In this document: piece after piece, positions 1-5,360 of the stretch
How positions within the stretch are numbered: the stretch's first letter is position 1
How the letters are laid out: each line of letters begins with the position of its first letter
Origin: Pseudomonadota bacterium
GTDB lineage: Bacteria > Myxococcota > Myxococcia > Myxococcales > Anaeromyxobacteraceae
Length of the DNA stretch: 5,360 nt
NCBI GenBank assembly: GCA_023419875.1
Contig: JAEZXM010000024.1
Location: forward strand, 1-5,360
Direction: 5' to 3'
Position numbers and translations under genes: made by a program
Notes under the pieces: model-generated
The model's input: only the letters and a program-made list of their open reading frames with translations
Told to the model about the DNA's origin: nothing
Database searches by the model: none

Positions 1-1
1 C

Positions 2-619
2 TGGAACGCGGGCGAGTGGTCGGCGCGGATCGTGATGACGCGGGGCGCGGGCGAGCTGGGCCTCGACCCGGGCCTCGCCGCGGATCCGCTGGCGGCCATC
101 CTGCTCGTGCCGCTCGCCGGTCCGCCGGCGCGCGCCTACGCCGAGGGCGTGAAGGTGATCCTCGCCTCCACGCCGCGCCCGTCCCCGCGCGCGGTGGATC
201 CGACCGCCAAGACGGGCGCTCACCTCCCCCACGTGATGGCCATGGCCGAGGCGAGGGCGGCGGACGCCCACGAGGCGCTCCTCTGCGACGGGCAGGGACG
301 GATCACCGAGGGCGTCTCCTCGAACCTGTTCACGATTCGTGTCGGCCGGCTGCGGACGCCGCCGCTCGCGGCCGGCATCCTCGAGGGGGTGACGCGGGGC
401 GTGGTGCTCGCGCTCGCCCGTTCGGAGGGGCTCCAGGTGGAGGAGGTGTGGTTCGAGCCGGACGAGCTCCGCGGGGCGGAGGAGGCCTTCCTCACGTCCA
501 CCCACCGGGAGATCCTCCCGATCACGCGGGTGGGGGAGACGCCGGTCGGGGATGGGCGGCCGGGGCCGACGACCCGCAGGCTGCACGCGGCCTTTCGCGC
601 CATGGCAGATGGGCTGTAG
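2..619 (+). CDS. Class IV PLP-dependent aminotransferase, 5'-partial (D-amino acid / branched-chain type)
   Basis: This is the C-terminal part (about 205 residues) of a fold-type IV pyridoxal-phosphate aminotransferase; the family is usually 270-300 residues, and the reading frame is open to the left edge, so the start lies outside the window. Seen in the sequence: the Schiff-base lysine in AKTGAHL (Lys codon 209-211), the glutamate expected to contact the cofactor ring nitrogen in ITEGVSSNLF (Glu codon 308-310), the TPPL..GILEGVTR segment, the FLTSTHREILPI phosphate-cup region, and the closing GDGRPGPTTRRL. The family moves amino groups between amino acids and 2-oxo acids in the cytoplasm. 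The SSN and TST signatures look more like D-alanine aminotransferase than IlvE (typically GxN and SGT), and the match to PabC (aminodeoxychorismate lyase) is weaker, so the substrate stays open. The GTG at 32 and ATG at 35 are internal codons. It ends in TAG, 83 bp before the next gene. Confidence 0.9.
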   Translation, partial: WNAGEWSARIVMTRGAGELGLDPGLAADPLAAILLVPLAGPPARAYAEGVKVILASTPRPSPRAVDPTAKTGAHLPHVMAMAEARAADAHEALLCDGQGRITEGVSSNLFTIRVGRLRTPPLAAGILEGVTRGVVLALARSEGLQVEEVWFEPDELRGAEEAFLTSTHREILPITRVGETPVGDGRPGPTTRRLHAAFRAMADGL

Positions 620-665
620 GGGCTGCTGCACCCGCACCCCACCTCGTCTTCGCGCGAGAACCGCA

Positions 666-694
666 TTCACCCGCGTCGCGCGGACGCGTAATCT
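666..694 (+). promoter_or_regulatory. Possible promoter with inverted repeat in the spacer
   Basis: TTCACC at 666-671 (4 of 6 matches to the -35 consensus) and TAATCT at 689-694 (3 of 6 to the -10 consensus, with the TA...T pattern) are separated by exactly 17 nt. Those 17 nt form an inverted repeat, CGCGTC-GCGCG-GACGCG, at 672-688. If used, transcription would begin around 701-703, at the start codon of the HEAT-repeat gene. Both hexamers are weak, and short GC palindromes are common in DNA this GC-rich, so this is tentative. The same repeat could instead act as an RNA hairpin after the aminotransferase gene; it has no following U-run. Confidence 0.25.
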
Positions 695-695
695 T

Positions 696-699
696 GGAG
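696..699 (+). promoter_or_regulatory. Shine-Dalgarno GGAG of the HEAT-repeat gene, short spacing
   Basis: GGAG lies only 3 nt before the ATG at 703, closer than the usual 5-9 nt. It still supports 703 as the start, since that ATG also opens a clean signal peptide. If the adjacent promoter-like hexamers were the main promoter, this site would be untranscribed; its presence therefore argues for transcripts that begin further upstream. Confidence 0.45.
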
Positions 700-702
700 T
701 GC

Positions 703-1452
703 ATGTCTCGCTTGCTTGGACTGGTGCTCGTCGCCCTCGCCGCCGCCCCCGGAACGGCCCGGCCGGACCCGCAGACCGAGCGGGCCCTGCGCGCGCTCGC
801 CTCGAGCGACTCGCTCAAGGTGCGTACCCAGGCGGCCCTCATCCTCGGGCAGCTCCATCCAGCCGATGCGGGGCCGGCGCTCCGGAAGGCTGCGCTGTCC
901 GACCCGGCCCCGGCGGTCCGGATCGCGGCGGTCGCCGGGCTCGCCCGGTTCGGCGATGCGGAGTCCCGCGCGGTGCTGGACGAGGTCCAGCGCTCCGATC
1001 CGGACGATGGCGTGCGCGCCTCGGCGGCGGGTGCGCTGCGCGCGATCGAGGACCCCGTTGCGCCTCGGGTGCGCGGTCACGGCGAGGTGGTCCTCGAGGA
1101 TACGGTCGGCAACGCGGGCCGCCCCGCCGATCGCGCCGCGCTGCGGGATGCCCTGGGCCGCCGCCTCGTGGAGGCGGGGTTCAGCGTGGGCAAGGCGGGG
1201 ATCCGTCTCAAGCCGTCGATCGTCCGCCTGGACGTCGAGCGGGCGAACGAGCGGACGGTCGTGGCGGTCCGGGCGGAGCTCGTCGCCGTCGAGGGAGGCG
1301 GGCGGATGGCGGCCATGCTCGAGGGACGGGCGAAGGTCTCCGCGCACGGCCAGGTCGGAGATCGCGAGCTCGCCATGATCTCGGTCCGGGTCGTGGACGC
1401 CGTGGCCAAGATCCTCGTCGAGGACCTCGCCGCGAAGCTCGGGGAGAGGTAG
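703..1452 (+). CDS. Exported HEAT-repeat protein with C-terminal alpha/beta domain
   Basis: A 249-residue protein. Residues 1-19 form a signal peptide (MSRLLGLVLVALAAAPGTA) with a likely signal peptidase I cut after Ala15 or Ala19, so the protein should act in the periplasm. Residues about 25-115 hold three helical pairs of the HEAT type, for example VRTQAALILGQL, VRIAAVAGLARFGD and VRASAAGALRAI; such repeats form curved protein-binding scaffolds. Residues about 125-249 look like a compact alpha/beta domain: a helix LRDALGRRLVEAGF, alternating strands (PSIVRLDVE, VVAVRAELVAVE) and a C-terminal helix AVAKILVEDLAAKL. This layout recalls small envelope domains such as those of CsgG or LpoB, but the resemblance is by pattern only. 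No enzymatic motif is visible. The ATG is chosen for its signal peptide and the nearby GGAG. The gene is first in a three-gene operon. Function not known; a scaffold or adaptor in the envelope is my inference. Confidence 0.85.
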   Translation: MSRLLGLVLVALAAAPGTARPDPQTERALRALASSDSLKVRTQAALILGQLHPADAGPALRKAALSDPAPAVRIAAVAGLARFGDAESRAVLDEVQRSDPDDGVRASAAGALRAIEDPVAPRVRGHGEVVLEDTVGNAGRPADRAALRDALGRRLVEAGFSVGKAGIRLKPSIVRLDVERANERTVVAVRAELVAVEGGGRMAAMLEGRAKVSAHGQVGDRELAMISVRVVDAVAKILVEDLAAKLGER

Positions 1453-1460
1453 AAGGGGGC

Positions 1461-2081
1461 ATGTCCCTCGCCGAGGTACACCGTCCCCATGAGGAGGCGC
1501 CGGCCGCCGAGCCCAAGCCGCGCCGCCACCTGCGGAACTACCTGCTCGACACGGGCCTCCAGCTCCGGCTCGCGAGCTACCTCATCGCCGTCGCCACCCT
1601 CCTCGGGATCGGCCTCGGGTCCTTGCTCTGGCGGTCGTACCGCGAGACGAGCGAGATGCTGGAGCTCTATCCCGTGGGGGCGGCGCTCGAACGGGAGCTC
1701 GCTCGGGGGGATCGGTTCCGGATCGTCGCCGTCGCCGGGGCGCTGGTGATCGTGCTCGTGTGCCTGCTCGTCGCGGCCGTCTTCGTGACGCACCGGATCG
1801 CCGGGCCGGCGTACGCCATCCGCCGCGCGTGCAAGAAGGTCGGCGAGGGCGACCTCGGCGAGCCGCCGCCGCTCCGGACGGGCGACCTCCTCTCGGAGCT
1901 GCGGGACGAGGTCGCCGAGATGGTGCGCGCGCTCCGGGTTCGCGAGGGGCGCGAACGGGAGACCATCGCCGCCGCAGCCAGGATCCTCCGCGACTCGCTC
2001 GCCACGGCCCCCGCGCGCCAGCAGGCGGCGGGTGAGCTCGAGGCGCTGGCCGCCGACAAGGAACACCGCCTCGAGCCGTGA
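1461..2081 (+). CDS. Two-helix HAMP-domain membrane protein without output domain
   Basis: A 206-residue inner-membrane protein. An N-terminal cytoplasmic segment rich in Arg/Lys (residues 19-25) precedes transmembrane helix 1 (about 37-57); a short external loop of about 30 residues (58-87) leads to helix 2 (about 88-109). A HAMP-like linker follows (about 110-160): HRIAGP with the conserved proline, the GEGDL turn at 128-132, then LSELRDEVAEMVRALR. A charged, probably coiled-coil tail runs to residue 206. HAMP domains relay conformational signals from the membrane to kinases, cyclases or chemotaxis domains, but none is attached here and the external loop is too small for a normal sensor domain. 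It therefore probably signals or scaffolds through a partner protein. ATG 1461 follows a purine-rich AAGGGGG and lies 8 nt after the HEAT-gene stop. Its stop overlaps the next start (GTGA), so co-translation with the SpoIID gene is likely. Confidence 0.85.
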   Translation: MSLAEVHRPHEEAPAAEPKPRRHLRNYLLDTGLQLRLASYLIAVATLLGIGLGSLLWRSYRETSEMLELYPVGAALERELARGDRFRIVAVAGALVIVLVCLLVAAVFVTHRIAGPAYAIRRACKKVGEGDLGEPPPLRTGDLLSELRDEVAEMVRALRVREGRERETIAAAARILRDSLATAPARQQAAGELEALAADKEHRLEP

Positions 2082-3826
2082 GGCGGGCCGCTCTCTTCGC
2101 CGTCGTCCTGCTCGCGGCCTGCGCCGAGGCCCAGCGTCCGCCTCCGCCTCCGCCCGAGGAGCCTCCGCCCGCGGCCGCCGCCGAGGTCTCGCCGGCGCCG
2201 GTTTCCGACCCGACCGCGGATCTCCCCCCGCCGCTCCCGCCGCCGGATCTCGCGCCCCCGGAGCCCCCACCGCCCGCGGCCGACCTCGCCGATCCGCTCG
2301 ACCTCCTCTGGGGACACCGGCTGGAGTTCGCTCCCGGTGGTGAGCCGCTCGTCACCATCCGTCTCATGCAGGGCCAGGAGGAGATCGCCTTCCGGCCCCG
2401 TGGACCGGCACGGATCGCGCTCCGCGGCGGCGGGGCCGTGGAGGTCCCGGCCGGCATCCGGCTCACGGTCCGAGCCCCGTCCGCGACGCCCGCGAAGGCG
2501 TCGTGGCACGTCGTCGTCTCGGAGGGCGACCACGACGCGCTTCTCGCCTCCCGCGCCGCGCTCGCCGCGGAGGGCTTCCCCGCCCGGATCCGCGTGACCG
2601 GAGCGGTGCACGGGATCGCGGGGCGGGTGCTCGACAACCGGCGGGAGCAGCTCGTCGTGGACGGCGACGGCACCGAGGCCGGGGCGCGCCTCGTCCTCGC
2701 CGCAATGAAGGAGAAGGGGATCCACGGGTCCCTGGCGGACGAGATCGCCGCCCGGCCGGAGGGGACGCTGGTCCTCCACGGCCCGGGGGGCGCGCCGCTG
2801 GGCGAGGCGGACGCGGCGCTCACCGCGGTGGTGGAAGGAGACCAGGGATTCGTGGTCGAGGCGGTGGAGCACGGGCTGGGGAAGGCCGCGCGCTCCCGCG
2901 AGGACCGCTCCTACCGCGGGCGGCTCTACGTCACGCTCGACGCGCGCGGGACCCTGGCGGCGATCCACGGCGTCCCGCTGGAGGAGCTGCTCCTGGGGCT
3001 GGTCCCGAGCGAGATGCCGGGATCCTCCCCGCTCGAGGCGCTCAAGGCGCAGGCGGTCACCGCCCGGTCCAACGTGCTCGCCCAGATCGGGACGCGGCAC
3101 CTCGAGGACCCGTTCATGCTCTGCGCCGAGGTTCACTGCCAGGCGTACCGGGGGGACGGCGCCCGGACCGCCCGCTCCGACGAGGCGGTGCGGGCCACGC
3201 GCGGCGAGGTGCTGTTCGCACGGACGAGGCTCGTCGATGCCGTGTACTCGGCCATGTGCGGAGGTCACGGCGAGGACAACGACTCGGTCTGGGCGCAGCC
3301 GCCCTCGACGAGCCTGCGCGGGCGGCCCGATCTCCCGCCCGGGGAGGCGGCGCGCTGGGCCGCTGGGCTCCGCCAGGACGCCGCTGTCCGCGCCTTCCTC
3401 GCGGCGCCCTCGAATGCCTGGTGCCGCATCCCCGCCGCGCGCCGCGACCGGTTCCGGTGGGAGCGGCGCCTCGACCCGGCGCGGCTCCAGCTCCTCGGCG
3501 ACGCCCTCGACGTGGGGCGCATCCGCGACCTGCGCGTGACCGCCCGCGGTGCCTCGGGGCGGGCGCGGACCGTGCGGGTCGAGGGCGAGCGTGGCGCCGT
3601 GGTCCTCGGGCCGGAGCTGCGCATCCGCCGCGCCCTGGGAGATCTCCCGTCGGCGCTGTTCGTCGTGGACCGGGACGGCGAGGTCATCGTGCTCCGCGGC
3701 GGAGGATGGGGTCACGGCGTGGGGCTGTGCCAGTGGGGCGCGGTGGGCAGGGCGATGTCGGGCCAGGGCCACCTCGAGATCCTGCGCGCCTACTTCGCGG
3801 GAGCCGAAGTGGCGAAGCTCTATTGA
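2078..3826 (+). CDS. SpoIID/LytB-domain lipoprotein, predicted peptidoglycan lytic transglycosylase
   Basis: A 582-residue protein starting at GTG 2078, which overlaps the upstream TGA by 4 nt; no clear Shine-Dalgarno is seen, fitting translational coupling. Residues 1-15 form a lipoprotein signal ending in the lipobox LAAC (Cys15); Ala follows the Cys, compatible with outer-membrane sorting under the E. coli rule. Residues 21-66 are a stalk with 24 prolines. Residues about 78-225 look like the N-terminal region of LytB-type proteins with two SPOR-like units (WHVVVSEGD.., AGRVLDNRREQLVV..). Residues about 281-582 are the SpoIID domain: the catalytic Glu312 in LVPSEMP, ALKAQAVTAR, a Cys349-x4-Cys354 pair followed by QAY (zinc-binding in characterised SpoIID), SAMCGGHGED, and the hallmark GGGWGHGVGLCQWGA at 541-555. 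Family enzymes cleave glycan strands already stripped of peptides by amidases. In a probable non-endospore-former the role is likely wall remodelling or division. All key residues are intact. Confidence 0.93.
   Translation: MRRAALFAVVLLAACAEAQRPPPPPPEEPPPAAAAEVSPAPVSDPTADLPPPLPPPDLAPPEPPPPAADLADPLDLLWGHRLEFAPGGEPLVTIRLMQGQEEIAFRPRGPARIALRGGGAVEVPAGIRLTVRAPSATPAKASWHVVVSEGDHDALLASRAALAAEGFPARIRVTGAVHGIAGRVLDNRREQLVVDGDGTEAGARLVLAAMKEKGIHGSLADEIAARPEGTLVLHGPGGAPLGEADAALTAVVEGDQGFVVEAVEHGLGKAARSREDRSYRGRLYVTLDARGTLAAIHGVPLEELLLGLVPSEMPGSSPLEALKAQAVTARSNVLAQIGTRHLEDPFMLCAEVHCQAYRGDGARTARSDEAVRATRGEVLFARTRLVDAVYSAMCGGHGEDNDSVWAQPPSTSLRGRPDLPPGEAARWAAGLRQDAAVRAFLAAPSNAWCRIPAARRDRFRWERRLDPARLQLLGDALDVGRIRDLRVTARGASGRARTVRVEGERGAVVLGPELRIRRALGDLPSALFVVDRDGEVIVLRGGGWGHGVGLCQWGAVGRAMSGQGHLEILRAYFAGAEVAKLY
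2135..2278 (+). other. Proline-rich stalk of the SpoIID lipoprotein
   Basis: Within the SpoIID gene, codons 20-67 encode a low-complexity linker built from PPPPPP, PPLPPPDLAPPEPPPP and Ala/Glu stretches, with no aromatic or cysteine residues. It sits directly after the lipidated Cys15 and before the folded part. Such linkers in Gram-negative lipoproteins commonly act as spacers that let a membrane-anchored domain reach the peptidoglycan. CCG/CCC codon runs make the DNA repetitive and open to length variation between strains. Confidence 0.75.
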
Positions 3827-3844
3827 GCCCGAGGCCTGAGGTCT

Positions 3845-3870
3845 GGCCGGGCCGCGGTTTCCTCCCGGCC
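3845..3870 (+). terminator. Possible stem-loop after the SpoIID gene
   Basis: GGCCGGG at 3845-3851 pairs perfectly with CCCGGCC at 3864-3870 around a 12-nt loop, 18 nt after the SpoIID stop codon. There is no downstream U-run, so it does not fit a classical intrinsic terminator; high-GC genomes often use such stems or Rho. Position after the last operon gene is the main support. Confidence 0.3.
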
Positions 3871-3890
3871 TACACCATCCGTTCAGCACA

Positions 3891-3910
3891 CGCCCGCCCG
3901 CCCGCTCGCT
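3891..3910. repeat. Short CGCY tetranucleotide repeat
   Basis: Three copies of CGCC are followed by two of CGCT (and then CGCG), giving five to six units of a 4-nt repeat about 100 nt upstream of the response-regulator start codon. In a genome this GC-rich it may be chance. Confidence 0.5.
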
Positions 3911-3948
3911 CGCGCCCGCACGAGCCGGCACGCGTTCGGGCCGGTGCC

Positions 3949-4005
3949 ATGCCGCGCCGGTCGTTCCAGCTTCTCCGCGGGGGCATCTTCCTCGCCACCC
4001 AGTGA
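3949..4005 (+). CDS. Possible 18-codon leader ORF (doubtful)
   Basis: ATG 3949 opens an 18-codon frame (MPRRSFQLLRGGIFLATQ) that stops at TGA 4003-4005, 6 nt before the response-regulator ATG and in the same frame. It has no evident Shine-Dalgarno. It could be a leader peptide coupled to the downstream start, which itself lacks a good ribosome binding site, or simply random sequence. The TGA is useful either way because it blocks any longer N-terminus for the regulator. Confidence 0.15.
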   Translation: MPRRSFQLLRGGIFLATQ

Positions 4006-4011
4006 AACCGG

Positions 4012-5360
4012 ATGGACCACGACTGCACGGTTCTCGTCGTCGAGGACGACGAGGGCGCGCGGACCGCGCTCGGCAGCTTCCTCCAGGCGAACGGATTCGG
4101 CATCCGGGCGGCCAGCTCCGGCGCGGACGCGCTCGCCGCGCTCGCGGGGCCGCCCCCGGACGCGGTGCTGCTCGATCTGGTCCTGCCGGAGCCCGACGGC
4201 TTCGAGGTCCTGCGCCGCATCCGGGCGAACGACCCGCGCCTCCCGGTGATCGTGCTCTCCGCCCTGGCCCAGGCGGAGGACGTGGTCCGGGCGATGAAGC
4301 TCGGGGCCACCGACTACCTCCCGAAACCCTTCGAACCGGCGGAGCTCGACCTCGTGCTCCGCCGCGCGCTCGAGGCGCAGCGGCGCCCCGCCCCCGGGCC
4401 GCGCCTCGCCGAGGCCGACGAGGGTGGTCTGCCGATCCTCTCCGGCCCGATGGAGCGGGTCCGGGATCTCGTCGAGCGGATCGCCGACACCGACGTCCCG
4501 GTCCTGCTCGTGGGCGAGAGCGGCGTGGGCAAGGACGTCATCGCGCGCCGGATCCACGCCCGCAGCCGGCGGGGGACGCGGGCCTTCGTGAAGATCAACT
4601 GCGCCGCCCTGCCGGGCGAGCTCCTGGAGAGCGAGCGCTTCGGGCACGAGAAGGGCGCCTTCACCGGCGCGCACGCGGAGAAGCCGGGCAAGTTCGAGCT
4701 CGCCCACCAGGGGACGATCTTCCTGGACGAGATCGGCGAGATGGATCCGCGCCTCCAGGCGAAGCTGCTCCAGGTGCTCCAGGACGAGGAGTTCTACCGC
4801 GTCGGCGGGAAGCGCCCGGTGCGGGTGGACGCGCGGGTCCTCACCGCCACGAACCGAGTGCTCGAGGAGGCGATCCGCCAGGGGACCTTCCGGGAGGACC
4901 TCTTCTACCGCCTCAACGTGGTCACGGTCCGTGTACCCCCGCTGCGCGAGCGGCGGGAGGAGATCGGCCCGCTGGTGCGCCACTTCGTGGAGAAGTACCG
5001 GCGGCGCTACGGGGGCGGGCTCGAGGAGGTGCCCCCGGAGGTGCTCGAGCGGTTCCTGCACCACGACTGGCCGGGCAACGTGCGCGAGCTCGAGAACCTG
5101 GTGCGCCGCCTCGTCGTGCTCCGCGATCCGGCCATGGTGCTGGGGGAGCTCGTCGCCCGTCCGGCCGCACTCCGGGCCGTGCCCAACACCGTGGCGGCGG
5201 CGCCGCAGCCCGCCGAGGACGCGCCGCTCAAGGAGGTGGCGCGCCGCGCGGCCCGCGTCGCCGAGCGCGAGGCCATCCTGCGCGCCCTCAAGCGCACCGG
5301 CTGGAACAAGCGCAAGGCCGCCCGGCGGCTCCAGGTGAGCTACAAGGCGCTGCTCTACAA
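4012..5360 (+). CDS. NtrC-family sigma-54-dependent response regulator, 3'-partial by a few codons
   Basis: 449 codons are visible and the frame is still open at the right edge; the end matches a Fis-type recognition helix (NKRKAARRLQVSYKALLY), so probably fewer than ten residues are missing. Receiver domain (about 5-120): acidic pocket Asp12/Asp13, phospho-acceptor Asp55 in LLDLVLPEPDG, Ser83, and Lys105 in YLPKPF. AAA+ domain (about 142-375): Walker A GESGVGKD (168-175), the sigma-54 contact loop GAFTGA (215-220), Walker B TIFLDE (235-240), arginine-finger region FREDLFYRLN with Arg294 and Arg300, and WPGNVRELENL (353-363). DNA-binding Fis helix-turn-helix: about 406 onward. Phosphorylation by a histidine kinase should trigger oligomerisation and ATP-driven opening of sigma-54 promoters. 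The start is fixed by an in-frame TGA at 4003 and by the receiver beginning at residue 5; the ribosome binding site is weak. The cognate kinase and targets are not visible. Minor oddity: ESERFGHEKGAFTGA has Arg where Leu is usual. Confidence 0.95.
   Translation, partial: MDHDCTVLVVEDDEGARTALGSFLQANGFGIRAASSGADALAALAGPPPDAVLLDLVLPEPDGFEVLRRIRANDPRLPVIVLSALAQAEDVVRAMKLGATDYLPKPFEPAELDLVLRRALEAQRRPAPGPRLAEADEGGLPILSGPMERVRDLVERIADTDVPVLLVGESGVGKDVIARRIHARSRRGTRAFVKINCAALPGELLESERFGHEKGAFTGAHAEKPGKFELAHQGTIFLDEIGEMDPRLQAKLLQVLQDEEFYRVGGKRPVRVDARVLTATNRVLEEAIRQGTFREDLFYRLNVVTVRVPPLRERREEIGPLVRHFVEKYRRRYGGGLEEVPPEVLERFLHHDWPGNVRELENLVRRLVVLRDPAMVLGELVARPAALRAVPNTVAAAPQPAEDAPLKEVARRAARVAEREAILRALKRTGWNKRKAARRLQVSYKALLY

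Larger units (their letters stand above)
3827..4011. other. Intergenic region between the SpoIID operon and the response regulator
   Basis: This is the longest gap in the window (185 bp). It holds a GC-rich stem-loop near its left end, a CGCY tetranucleotide repeat, a weak GGCAC/GTGCC inverted repeat (3927-3931 with 3944-3948) and a possible 18-codon ORF. No convincing sigma-70 or sigma-54 promoter could be picked out, although the response-regulator gene needs one or read-through from the operon. Confidence 0.6.

Noticed and set aside
650..657. TCGCGCGA palindrome in the first intergenic gap
   Set aside because: Eight-base GC palindromes are expected often by chance at this composition, and nothing nearby gives it a role.
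16..702. Upstream extension of the HEAT-repeat gene frame to position 16
   Set aside because: It overlaps the aminotransferase in another frame, reads as Arg/Gly-rich noise, and would bury the signal peptide that begins at 703.
695..715. Sigma-54-like TGG...TTGC across the HEAT-gene start
   Set aside because: GG to GC distance is 18 nt instead of 12, and the sequence runs into the coding region.
552..1460. Upstream extension of the HAMP gene frame to position 552
   Set aside because: It overlaps the HEAT-repeat gene and is low-complexity Arg/Gly/Pro noise; ATG 1461 has a purine-rich ribosome binding site and normal operon spacing.
1667..3931. 754-codon open frame on the - strand, and further long - strand frames at 1077-2270 and 3883-5064
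   Set aside because: They lie opposite clearly identified genes with motif-level support. Stop codons are rare in all frames of DNA this GC-rich, and the translations are Arg/Pro/Gly-rich with no recognisable domains.
3926..3941. Sigma-54 promoter-like CGGCACGCGTTCGGGC upstream of the NtrC-type gene
   Set aside because: The -24 part is fair, but the GC of the -12 element is one base too far away and the preceding TT is missing; sigma-54 spacing is strict.

Overview
The window is about three-quarters G+C by eye, strongly G/C at third codon positions, and coding on the + strand throughout. Tightly packed genes, a Gram-negative type SpoIID/LytB lipoprotein, an orphan HAMP membrane protein, an exported HEAT-repeat protein and an NtrC-type activator together suggest a myxobacterium-like organism (Myxococcota, perhaps near Anaeromyxobacter). 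That placement is an impression from gene content and composition, not a database result.

Layout: (1) 2-619, the C-terminal three-quarters of a class IV PLP aminotransferase, cut by the left edge. (2) 620-702, an 83-bp gap with a 17-nt inverted repeat, a weak promoter-like pair of hexamers and a close GGAG. (3) 703-3826, a compact three-gene operon: an exported HEAT-repeat protein, then after 8 nt a two-helix HAMP membrane protein with no output domain, then with a 4-nt GTGA overlap a large SpoIID/LytB lipoprotein with a proline-rich stalk. (4) 3827-4011, a 185-bp gap holding a GC stem-loop, a CGCY tetranucleotide repeat and a possible 18-codon leader ORF. (5) 4012 to the right edge, an almost complete sigma-54-dependent response regulator (receiver, AAA+, Fis HTH), missing only its last few codons.

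Working together: the spacing of the three middle genes points to co-expression, and all three products are predicted to be exported or membrane-bound. SpoIID-family enzymes cleave peptidoglycan glycan strands stripped of peptides by amidases, so the operon is plausibly a cell-wall remodelling module, with the HAMP and HEAT proteins as membrane and periplasmic partners. That link is inferred from gene order only. The aminotransferase (amino-acid metabolism) and the response regulator (its own unit, partner kinase not in view) may be unrelated neighbours. No RNA genes, mobile elements or CRISPR arrays were seen. The best candidate for something undescribed is the HEAT-HAMP-SpoIID operon.
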